From assembly GCF_000231115.1 (NCBI RefSeq), contig NW_006889842.1:1-64000 (forward strand): a DNA stretch of 64,000 nt. The letters are read 5' to 3'. A program made the position numbers and the translations under genes. Numbering within the stretch: position 1 is the stretch's first letter; every line of letters begins with the position of its first letter. Below the pieces are notes generated by a model, which was given only the letters and a program-made list of their open reading frames with translations, ran no database searches and had not been told where the DNA came from. Positions 9,824 to 17,790 of the stretch are shown here, in pieces. The stretch comes from Vittaforma corneae ATCC 50505 (taxonomy: Eukaryota; Microsporidia; Nosematidae).

Positions 9824-10081
9824 TCTTGGGAAGGGAAAAATTTTAGATGAAAAATTTTGTAGAAAAGCCAGGAATATGGCAGAGATCACACAAAACAAAC
9901 TCTTCCAAGCATAAATATAAGGCTATATAACAAATTCAGCCTCAGTCAATGAGCAATTATTGTATTTATAAAGTGCAAATACATTATTAAAATTAGGAAC
10001 TGACAATCTACAACAATTTATGAGTTTCTATCAATTAGCTATTGCCTATTTTACTTTTGTACAGAACACTCTTTTGAAAAC
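9824..10081. other. Divergent intergenic region, eL43 to the secreted Cys-rich gene
   Basis: Non-coding. The left part holds the eL43 initiator, with AAATTTT and CCC on the minus strand. The right end leads into the palindrome at 10082-10129. Confidence 0.45.
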
Positions 10082-10129
10082 TAATTTATTTTTATGCTTG
10101 AAACTTGTTTCAAGCATAAAAATAAATTA
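10082..10129. repeat. Perfect 23-bp inverted repeat with 2-base centre
   Basis: The arms 10082-10104 and 10107-10129 are exact reverse complements around a TT spacer. The centre reads TTGAAACTTGTTTCAA, so it contains the same TGAAAC/GTTTCA pair as the promoters of the other lectin-like genes. It ends 18 bases before the ATG at 10148. In DNA it could extrude as a cruciform. In RNA, if transcribed, it would form a hairpin in the leader. It could be a strong dimer site or a regulatory hairpin. Confidence 0.7.
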
Positions 10130-10147
10130 ATTAATCAGTAAACAGGC

Positions 10148-11266
10148 ATGATGTTATTAATTATGTTTTTAGTATTTGTATTGACTCAGTGTAAATCAAG
10201 TGCTGGATTTTTATACTCACCTATTACTAACTCATTTATTTGTAACTCAAATGAACTGAGTAAGACTGGATCAATACCTCTGAGGTTTGTCATTAGTGTT
10301 CCTGATACACACAACAAAAGACGGAGTGGGAAGTTTGAGCTAAACTTTGATGTGCTGAACATTAGCGGAAGACCAGGCAACGGAAATAAAATCAGCATCA
10401 ATCGGAGGGGTGAGGTCAAACTGTACAAAGGCGATCGATGTGAAGCAGCTTATGGCATGCATTTGAAAACCGAGATATGCAAAAGAACGCCTAGGCAAAT
10501 TTTTATTTGGGTGCCAGAACAGCACTTTTCAGAGTTTGTTAATGTAGTTGTAAATAAGGCAGAGAAGCTAGGCAAGAAGGATGAACAGCAAAAGGATCCA
10601 TACTCAGAATTAAAAGACTCAATAGACGATATTAAGAAATTGGTTAGATCAAAGAGAAGGCTGTCAAGAACAGTGTCAGATGATTGTAAAAGTCCATTAA
10701 AGGAGCTGTGTGAGAAAAATGGTAAAAAAGGCAAGTTTACCGATCGGATGGTAGACACCTATTTATGGGCTTACTGTACAAGCAGACCAACACCTAAGGA
10801 GTGCGACAGCATTATGATGAGGGATAGAATAGACAAGAATGTGTGTCTTGAGGAAAACACAGGTATAGGACAGCATGGCGTAGCTAAAGATTCAAGAATA
10901 TCACTCGGATCATCTGGAATAGTAGATCAGATCTCTTCAATGTTAAAAAAGCGAGGTATTGAAGCACACTCACATCAACCTTCAAAAACTAGGCAGAGAA
11001 TGAGAGGAGAAGACTCATCGGACATGAGCATGGGCCATTGTGAATGCAAGTTCGAATGTGTAAGAAATCCAAAGAATGGAAGGTGCTTTTATACATACAC
11101 AAAGGATGGTAAATTAAAACCAATAATGAAAAGTGAAAACTGCTGTGAAAAAAACAAAGCCCGTTTGTGTGACTATGATAATATAATAGAAAAATACCTA
11201 TGCGAATTGACTGCAAAGAACGATCATGTTAGTAAGTTTCTTGATGATAATTTTGTATGCGACTAA
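10148..11266 (+). CDS. Secreted basic Cys-rich protein with N-terminal trefoil-like domain
   Basis: A 372-residue secreted protein with signal peptide MMLLIMFLVFVLTQCKSSA. Residues 20-130 keep the family trefoil signature (GDRCEAAYGMHLKTEIC plus QIFIWVPE at about 93-120). A Lys-rich helix and a processing-like site RSKRRLSR (about 174-181) follow. The C-terminal 190 residues are rich in Cys (for example CECKFEC and NCCEKNKARLC) and basic, and end at VCD. Size, basic character and Cys content recall polar tube protein 2 of microsporidia, but I see no diagnostic motif, so that remains a guess. Two ATGs in tandem start the frame. A hairpin (11312-11336) lies about 45 bases after the stop. Confidence 0.65.
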   Translation: MMLLIMFLVFVLTQCKSSAGFLYSPITNSFICNSNELSKTGSIPLRFVISVPDTHNKRRSGKFELNFDVLNISGRPGNGNKISINRRGEVKLYKGDRCEAAYGMHLKTEICKRTPRQIFIWVPEQHFSEFVNVVVNKAEKLGKKDEQQKDPYSELKDSIDDIKKLVRSKRRLSRTVSDDCKSPLKELCEKNGKKGKFTDRMVDTYLWAYCTSRPTPKECDSIMMRDRIDKNVCLEENTGIGQHGVAKDSRISLGSSGIVDQISSMLKKRGIEAHSHQPSKTRQRMRGEDSSDMSMGHCECKFECVRNPKNGRCFYTYTKDGKLKPIMKSENCCEKNKARLCDYDNIIEKYLCELTAKNDHVSKFLDDNFVCD

Positions 11267-11571
11267 TATAAATACCCAGTAAATAGACAAGCTCAATGAC
11301 ACAATATCAAAGCTAGTTTTATCAACACTAACTAGCATAGAACATAAAATTTTAATAAAATTTAAGCTTATTTTGAGATAATATTAAATTGTATGGTAAT
11401 TACAGTGTGTCAAATATTGACAGATTAAAATTGCAATATTTCACCCATTTTTATTTTAAGTACTAACTGCTAATAGCATGTGCTGTGATTGTATCTTTAA
11501 GTTAGCTTGCTGTCTTTAAAACACTACTTTGTTGCTTCACCTATTATAAAAATTGTCTCTTCCACCCTCAA
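11267..11571. other. Intergenic region with a small hairpin
   Basis: GCTAGTT (11312-11318) and AACTAGC (11330-11336) form a 7-bp stem just after the Cys-rich gene and may mark its 3' end. The rest is AT-rich and non-coding. The last 20 bases hold the CCACCC signal of POB3. Confidence 0.4.
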
Positions 11572-12801
11572 ATGGAAATGCTCACTCTAGAAAATTTAGT
11601 TCTCAGTAAGAAACAAGCCACAGTAAAAATCGGAGAAGACTCAGTGTCGATCAAAGTAGGAGAACAAAGCATAGATCTTTCGATAGGCAATATTAAGAAC
11701 TTTGAACTTTTTAGAGGGATTAGAGCATTTTGCATAAGAATATGCTATTCTCCATCAGAAACACAGGCGAATATATTCTATGATCTTCACAATGTGCATG
11801 AAAGCTACCTAGTCAAGCTAAGAACTGCGATCTCCTCCATCTTTGGGTCTACTCTTCCTGTCCAAGATCTTGAGACACTTCATACAACACAGGGCAATCT
11901 GGTCTACACCAACGATCTGATATCACTCCAGTCAGACAAGCAGGTATTTAGTATTCCAAAAAGCTCAATTAAGAAAGTAATAGAGTTGGACAACGACATT
12001 CAACTTGACTTGGGTGACATTGAAATAGTATTTAATACAACCAGTAATATCACACACTTTATAACTGACAAACAGTCAGAAGAAATATGCATTATTACAG
12101 GCATAAACTGCATTAATCCACGTTCAAAATCTACTTTTGTGTTCTTTGATGACTATTTTGTTCTGAAAGGGTCATCATACGATCATACAATTTCATTTTC
12201 TGACATTTCTGAGATATTCTTTTTGAAAAACGACTCTTCATTTTACTTGGTTTTGAAGCTTGAAAACAGCATTGTCCAAGGCCAAACCAGATACGAGTCG
12301 CTTGTGTTCCTTCTAACGGACAAAGAGTTAGAAGTGGTAGCCAACGATCCTAGATTAAAGAACCATTATTTCGGAAGACAGTACGATGTATTACTAGAAA
12401 TAATTGAAGGCCTTTTGAAGATTAAGGCACAGGAGAGTGAGCTGTTTTTCAAATGCACCTCAAAAGTATTTGACGGTCATCTTTACCTGCTAAGTGAATC
12501 ACTGCTGTTTTTACCAAAATCCATCTGCATTCCGATCGAAGAGATTTCTCATGTTGAGTTTTCTAGAATCAACCTGAGTGTAGTACAAGCGAAAACGTTT
12601 GATATGACAGTTCATGCATCAAAAGTGTATAATTTTAGCGGTATCCAAAAAGATGCATTCAATCAAATTGAACTGTACTTTAATGAGAAGAATATTAAAA
12701 TGGTGTCTGAAGTGATTGAAGATAGCTATTCTGGAGAGTCGGAAAGAAGTGAAGATGAATACTCATCAAATATTAGCGACATTGTGGAATCAGATGAATA
12801 A
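11572..12801 (+). CDS. POB3: FACT complex subunit POB3 (SSRP1-like)
   Basis: A 409-residue histone chaperone subunit. FACT loosens and rebuilds nucleosomes during transcription and replication. The N-terminal SSRP1/POB3 domain (SIKVGEQSIDLSIGNIKNFELFRG) is followed by the PH-like middle domain with the hallmark VQGQTRYESLVFLL (around 233-246). A second PH-like part (VFDGHLYLLSESLLFLPK) and a short acidic Ser/Glu/Asp tail close the protein. It has no HMG box, as in yeast Pob3, and is about 140 residues shorter than yeast. The start has CCACCCTCAA immediately before it. Its partner SPT16 is at 60774-63308. Confidence 0.92.
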   Translation: MEMLTLENLVLSKKQATVKIGEDSVSIKVGEQSIDLSIGNIKNFELFRGIRAFCIRICYSPSETQANIFYDLHNVHESYLVKLRTAISSIFGSTLPVQDLETLHTTQGNLVYTNDLISLQSDKQVFSIPKSSIKKVIELDNDIQLDLGDIEIVFNTTSNITHFITDKQSEEICIITGINCINPRSKSTFVFFDDYFVLKGSSYDHTISFSDISEIFFLKNDSSFYLVLKLENSIVQGQTRYESLVFLLTDKELEVVANDPRLKNHYFGRQYDVLLEIIEGLLKIKAQESELFFKCTSKVFDGHLYLLSESLLFLPKSICIPIEEISHVEFSRINLSVVQAKTFDMTVHASKVYNFSGIQKDAFNQIELYFNEKNIKMVSEVIEDSYSGESERSEDEYSSNISDIVESDE

Positions 12802-13101
12802 AGGAATGATATTTAATCAATATTAATATGCACTACTGTCAATGTCATATTTCTGATAGATGTCTGTTACTGTGATAGTAGTTTTTAATATAATATTATT
12901 GATAGAATCACATCCCTATTTTATTTAATTAAACAATCAATCATCCCTGTAATCTTCTAAATTATGCCAGTTTAATACTAAGCAATTGTAAATTGCCTTG
13001 AATCACGTACAAACCAGTCTTTTTAGTGTTTGTACATTGTCAATCAATTTAGCAGTACAAAAATAATAGAAAAGTTTAGCAAGCCATTCTTTTGTTATTT
13101 C
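12802..13101. other. Intergenic region with two short inverted repeats
   Basis: Non-coding. GTACAAAC (13007-13014) and GTTTGTAC (13028-13035) pair perfectly over 8 bases with a 13-base loop. GCAATT and AATTGC pair near 12982-12996. These could be 3'-end or regulatory structures. Confidence 0.4.
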
Positions 13102-13148
13102 TGAAACACATAGTTTTGTTGGTAAACGCTGCAACAAACTTTGTTTCA
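13102..13148 (+). promoter_or_regulatory. Widely spaced TGAAACA / TGTTTCA pair
   Basis: TGAAACA (13102-13108) and TGTTTCA (13142-13148) face each other across 33 bases, ending 38 bases before the ATG at 13187. This matches the paired element of the other lectin-like promoters. Confidence 0.45.
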
Positions 13149-13186
13149 CACGTTATTTTTAATAATCAAATAAAACATTGGACAAA

Positions 13187-13792
13187 ATGAACACACTTCT
13201 GGTTCTAATTGCCATTGCAGCAGGTGAGTATATAAGGGTATTGACTCAGAAAAACAGTTACATGGGTGTCAGTTCAGACAGCAAAAAGGTATTTGTAGTT
13301 GACAAGACAAAGGCCACCAAGTTCGTAAGGGAAAAGGCACCAGAAAGAAACGACAAAGTGAAAATAACATTTGAAAATGGGACCAACCAGCTTTTTGAGT
13401 CAAATGACAAACACCTTAAATACAAACCATCCGCGGGTACGTCCTTTGAAGTTCTTTTTATGAAAAAGAACGATGGAAGTGGATTTGCATTAAAAGGCAG
13501 CAAAGGCTGTGTCAAAGTCAAAAATAATGAATTTAAGCTTGGAGACTGCTCCGACAGCGAAGTTGCCTTGCTTGCGTTTGTCGACAATACGAGCGGTGAA
13601 AAACTTGACGAGATAATAAGGTTTGATAAAAATAAGAGAAGGACCACATCCACTGAATTCTCACCAGCAGAACTCAAATGGACAAATCTAACACCAAGTG
13701 ATATTGATAAGCTTATATTACCGTTTGACAGGAGTACATGTGATAAGAAGTGTCCAACCACTGGGGAAAGAGTGTTTGTCAAGCTTAACTAA
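13187..13792 (+). CDS. Small secreted trefoil-lectin-like protein
   Basis: A 201-residue protein with a short signal peptide (MNTLLVLIAIAAG). One trefoil follows: YIRVLTQKNSYMGVSSDSKK, then KHLKYKPSAGTS, then SKGCVKVKNNEFKLGDC plus EVALLAFVD at about 103-132. The rest is a Lys/Arg- and Thr-rich segment with KNKRRTTS, and a last CDKKC pair. It is the seventh and last recognisable family member of the array. The start is the ATG at 13187 rather than a TTG three codons upstream. Compared with its neighbours it lacks a disordered tail. Confidence 0.7.
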   Translation: MNTLLVLIAIAAGEYIRVLTQKNSYMGVSSDSKKVFVVDKTKATKFVREKAPERNDKVKITFENGTNQLFESNDKHLKYKPSAGTSFEVLFMKKNDGSGFALKGSKGCVKVKNNEFKLGDCSDSEVALLAFVDNTSGEKLDEIIRFDKNKRRTTSTEFSPAELKWTNLTPSDIDKLILPFDRSTCDKKCPTTGERVFVKLN

Positions 13793-13917
13793 TTCTGAAT
13801 GATTAAATATTATTTAAATACCAGTATTTGAGTCTAATTTACTGTAGTTTTAATAAAATAAATGTGGCTAATATTGAAAGGTTGATATTAACCATAATCC
13901 AGTGTGATGACAGCAGT

Positions 13918-14952
13918 TTATTGATTACATAAATCCTCATTCTTCCTATTCGACTTATTACACTCTTTGACTATACTTAAAAACCTTCTCTGTGCTTCCT
14001 TGATGTTTCTATTGTTTCCACTCCACACTTCGAGAACGCATCCTGTAAGTGCTCTACAAAAACTAAAGCTAAGCACAAGACCTTTGTACGTGTTGTATTT
14101 ATGTATTAGGGATAGTATTTCGAAGGACTCTTCAGTGGAATGGCCCCCACTGAGGAATAAAACCCCACCCAAAGCCCATGGAACACTCTCAGCAATAACC
14201 GATACATTTATAGCACCAACGTCCATTGGTTGTTGCACGTGTGTGTATCTGCTGCCCTCAGTTATAAAACTACACTTCAGCAGTATGCCAGGCAGAAACA
14301 GGTTCATTTTATTAGCCCATAAAAACAGCGTACTGTATATCTTTTTTGCCACTGTTGCCATGCCGTCTATGGAATAGCATCCCTCAATGCTGATTTCGGG
14401 TTCCAATATTGGAACTTTTCCATGCTTTTGGGCAATTATGGCGTATTTACATAGTACAATACAGTTTTGTTCAATGCATGAGTCGCTAGGCCTATGCTCT
14501 GAGATTTTGAAAAGGGACCGCCATTTACAAAATGAAGCAACCTTGAATTTATCTTCTCTAATCCTGTTCTCTAAATCCTCGATTCCCACACTGATCTTCT
14601 CATTACTCCCAAAGTCCATGAGACCTTTGTCCATCTTTACACCCACCTCAATATTTCTACTTGTAAGGTGCTGAACAAGCGAAACCCCCTCACTATTACA
14701 CTGTCCAAAAGTTTCTTCGTTGAGAATCACTCCGCCAATGTACTTTTCCAGTTCAGGGGTGCTGAAAATACAGTCTCTGAATTTGATTCTATTTTCTTCT
14801 GTGTTTGCTATACCGTGTGATGTGAATTTAGGCTCAAGAGTGCTAGATTTTTCGTCTGCAGCGAGTATGCCCTTATCGTTTTCCAACATTTTTTTTACTT
14901 TCATGGCAAGATGGAATTTTTCTTCATCACTGATTCTCAAGGTTTTTTGCAT
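13918..14952 (-). CDS. FBA: Fructose-bisphosphate aldolase, class I
   Basis: A glycolytic aldolase that cleaves fructose 1,6-bisphosphate to dihydroxyacetone phosphate and glyceraldehyde 3-phosphate through a Schiff base, with no metal. Class I motifs are in order: GILAADEKSSTLEPKF near the N-terminus, FCKWRS (the K of the AKWR motif), LEPEI (catalytic Glu), LLKCSFITEG with the Schiff-base Lys, and GGVLFLSGGHSTEE for phosphate binding. At 344 residues it is slightly shorter than animal enzymes (about 363) and lacks the usual C-terminal Tyr tail. Class I aldolase is expected in microsporidia, which rely on glycolysis in the spore. It is convergent with the previous gene. Confidence 0.95.
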   Translation of the reverse strand: MQKTLRISDEEKFHLAMKVKKMLENDKGILAADEKSSTLEPKFTSHGIANTEENRIKFRDCIFSTPELEKYIGGVILNEETFGQCNSEGVSLVQHLTSRNIEVGVKMDKGLMDFGSNEKISVGIEDLENRIREDKFKVASFCKWRSLFKISEHRPSDSCIEQNCIVLCKYAIIAQKHGKVPILEPEISIEGCYSIDGMATVAKKIYSTLFLWANKMNLFLPGILLKCSFITEGSRYTHVQQPMDVGAINVSVIAESVPWALGGVLFLSGGHSTEESFEILSLIHKYNTYKGLVLSFSFCRALTGCVLEVWSGNNRNIKEAQRRFLSIVKECNKSNRKNEDLCNQ

Positions 14953-15298
14953 TTAAGGAGTATTTTTGGGACCATTTACACAGAATATTTAAAGATTATT
15001 ATCAAATAAAGTATCCAATAAATTTAACAACCAATAACTGTCATTTTTATTGACAGAGCCAATATTGATTTGGTCAAATGTCTAAGTTGATGTGGTTTGC
15101 ATAGTAGAATACTTTAAAGCTATTTTTGGTTGCAAATCGCATTGGAATTCCTAAAGAATAAAGCACAAACAGCTTGCTAATAAACAGTGCTTGATTAAGT
15201 AATACACAGGATTTGATCTCAAAGACTCTTTCTTTGGCTTTTATCATAATAGAAACAAGGTTTTTCTTTTTGTTTGTTAATTTGGGTTAATACATCCC
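14953..15298. other. Divergent promoter region, aldolase and chitin synthase
   Basis: Non-coding. GAAACA occurs at 15252-15257, a partial match to the lectin-gene element. Before the chitin synthase ATG is TACATCCC (CCC signal). Nothing else stands out. Confidence 0.4.
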
Positions 15299-17635
15299 AT
15301 GCTATCAAGAGCAGAAATACTACGAAATTCAAGTAGGGCTACTCTTCCATCACCCCCTGCAAGGAGTCTTGAAGAAGAGTTTTCATTCTGGCAAAGTTTT
15401 TCAAGGTTTATGACCATTCTCATTCCCGATTGTGTGCTTCGTAGAATAGGGAAAATGGATAACCCAGCAAGAATTCAGGCATGGAGAGAAAAAGTAACAT
15501 TATGCATTCTAATATTCTTTACTTGCATGCTTTTGGGGTTTATTACATATGGAATAAACCTTTTTGTTTGCAAAGGATCAAATATAATAATTTATGGGAA
15601 AATCAAACCGTCAATAATGAAAACAGATTACATATTAGCCAACGGCGGGATATTTGAAGCCGATCAGTACTATGGAAATGAAATACAGAACCACTTATTT
15701 GCAAGAAACATTGATGCCTGCAAACAAGCATTCGGTGGACAGCTGCTAGATGGGGATTTCGAAGAAAAAGATTTTATTAGAGTGTATGATCTACACTTTG
15801 ACTGGGCAGATGTAGAAAAGAAGAAGTTCATTGTAATAGACAATAAAGTCTATGATCCCACATACTGTACCGAACCTTACTTTGATGAGTTTATCAAAAA
15901 ATATGCTGGGGGCAGAGCTAATACTAAGGGACTAGATAAGACCTGTTTAGATTGTTTTAAATATACCTTTCTGGCTGGTAAAATTTCAACAAGAACTGCA
16001 GGATGTATCTTTGGAGATGTACTGCTATGGCTGTCTACTGTTGTAATATTTTCTTTAATTTTTGTGAGATTTTTCCTTGCAATGTTCTATGCATGGTACA
16101 TGAGGACGAAGCCAGTATCAATCAGAGGCACTACGCCCTGTATTCTTCAGGTTACATGCTACAGTGAGGGGATGGATGGATTGAAATCTACCCTCGATTC
16201 ATTAACACTACTTGAATATGATCCTGATTATAAACTTATTATTGTGGTTGCTGATGGTGATATTAAAGGAGCTGGTAACGAGCTGAGTACACCACAGATC
16301 CTTCTAAACATGTGTCAGGTTGATAATCCTGAGCCCAAAGCATATATCTCACTGGCGCCTGGCCATAGAAGATTTAACCAGGCCAAGGTACATACTGGAT
16401 ATTATGAAAAGGATGGAAAGAGGGCCAGAATTATGATAATAAACAAGGTGGGAAATCCAAATGAAATATCAAAGAAGGGAAATAGAGGAAAAAGAGACTC
16501 ACAGGTAATTTTGATGTCGTTTTTCTCAAAGATCTTGTATGGAGACAGAATGAGTGAGCTTGATTTTGAAATTTATCGTAAAATGTCAATGATGTTTCCA
16601 AGATTCAAGCCAGAGGACTTTGAAATTCTCCTGATGGTAGATGCGGACACAATCGTCCATGGGGATGCATTAGTAAAAATAGTCTCTGCATTTGAAAAAG
16701 ATCCTAAAATTATGGGACTATGCGGTGAAACACAGATTCTCAATAAAAATGAAAGCTGGGTCACAAGAATACAGGTATTTGAATATTACATTAGCCATCA
16801 CCTGACTAAAAACTTTGAGAGTGTCTTTGGGGGTGTAACATGTCTTCCTGGCTGTTTCTGTACATACAGAATAAAGATTGTTACAGATGAAATGGGCCAG
16901 ATAAAGAACCACACAGATAAAAAGACAAGACCTGATGAAAAATGGGAATGTGTGCCACTGCTAGCAAATCCACTGATTGTAAATGCATATTCAGTCTATG
17001 AAGCGAAGACCCTGCACGAACAGAATCTTTTGCACCTTGGCGAAGATAGATACCTCACAACATTGTTAATGAAGAATTTCTACAAAAGAAAATTGATTTT
17101 TGTACCATCCGCCAAATGCTCGACTTACGTCCCTGCCGACTATAAAACTCTTAGATCACAGAGGAGAAGGTGGATAAACTCAACGATCCACAACATGTTT
17201 GAACTTGTTTGTGTAGACAAACTGTGTGGCACGTTCTGTTTTTCAATGCAGTTCGCAATAGGCTTTGAACTCTTTGGTACATTAACACTACCTGCTGCAA
17301 TAGTATTTACAGGTGTTCTTCTTGTATCAGCATTTATAACCGAGCCAGCCTGGATTCCACTAATAATGCTAGTAGCTCTGCTTGGTCTTCCAGCCGTTCT
17401 GATCATGCTTACGACATTTGAAATTCAGTACTGGTTCTGGCTTATCATTTATATCTTTGCACTTCCAATATGGAATTTTTTCTTACCCGTATATGCCTTT
17501 TGGAGGTTTGACGATATTTCATGGGGCGATACTAGAAAGGTTAATGAAAAGGGTGGCAAAGACGAGGTTGGGCTGTTTGACTCATCTTCCGTCAAGCTCA
17601 AGCACTTGGAAGAGTTTATGGCTGAAAATAAATAA
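15299..17635 (+). CDS. CHS: Chitin synthase
   Basis: A processive family 2 glycosyltransferase that makes chitin of the inner spore wall from UDP-GlcNAc at the plasma membrane. There is a cytosolic N-terminal tail, TM helices near 60-84 and 237-268, then the catalytic domain: QVTCYSEGMDGLKSTLDSL, the DAD motif in LMVDADT (about 448), LPGCFCTYR, GEDRYLTTLLM (about 581-591) and the QxxRW motif QRRRWINSTIHN (about 620). Hydrophobic helices fill 640-740. At 778 residues it is a compact single-domain enzyme without a myosin motor. CCC abuts the ATG. Its place next to the secreted coat-like cluster suits spore wall formation. Confidence 0.95.
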   Translation: MLSRAEILRNSSRATLPSPPARSLEEEFSFWQSFSRFMTILIPDCVLRRIGKMDNPARIQAWREKVTLCILIFFTCMLLGFITYGINLFVCKGSNIIIYGKIKPSIMKTDYILANGGIFEADQYYGNEIQNHLFARNIDACKQAFGGQLLDGDFEEKDFIRVYDLHFDWADVEKKKFIVIDNKVYDPTYCTEPYFDEFIKKYAGGRANTKGLDKTCLDCFKYTFLAGKISTRTAGCIFGDVLLWLSTVVIFSLIFVRFFLAMFYAWYMRTKPVSIRGTTPCILQVTCYSEGMDGLKSTLDSLTLLEYDPDYKLIIVVADGDIKGAGNELSTPQILLNMCQVDNPEPKAYISLAPGHRRFNQAKVHTGYYEKDGKRARIMIINKVGNPNEISKKGNRGKRDSQVILMSFFSKILYGDRMSELDFEIYRKMSMMFPRFKPEDFEILLMVDADTIVHGDALVKIVSAFEKDPKIMGLCGETQILNKNESWVTRIQVFEYYISHHLTKNFESVFGGVTCLPGCFCTYRIKIVTDEMGQIKNHTDKKTRPDEKWECVPLLANPLIVNAYSVYEAKTLHEQNLLHLGEDRYLTTLLMKNFYKRKLIFVPSAKCSTYVPADYKTLRSQRRRWINSTIHNMFELVCVDKLCGTFCFSMQFAIGFELFGTLTLPAAIVFTGVLLVSAFITEPAWIPLIMLVALLGLPAVLIMLTTFEIQYWFWLIIYIFALPIWNFFLPVYAFWRFDDISWGDTRKVNEKGGKDEVGLFDSSSVKLKHLEEFMAENK

Positions 17636-17790
17636 ATCAAAGTTAAACTAATACTTTAGCAGAAAACATGCTTATGCGACTTTTAAATGAATATGCTAAA
17701 TGGCGGTTTAACTGAAAAGCCAATAGCTAGGTCTTTTTGTCATATTATCTTTTCTGTTCTTTTCCATCATGGCCCTTTCATTTAGAAACT

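Noticed and set aside
9824..9898. N-terminal extension of eL43
   Set aside because: These 25 codons contain the initiator signals and do not match the family.
13258..13782. 174-codon minus-strand frame inside the lectin-like gene at 13187
   Set aside because: Leu/Ser/Phe-rich complement of a Lys-rich gene, with no start signal.
1257..13792. Ricin-like toxin
   Set aside because: Only the beta-trefoil lectin-type fold is suggested. There is no rRNA N-glycosidase A-chain domain in any of these proteins.
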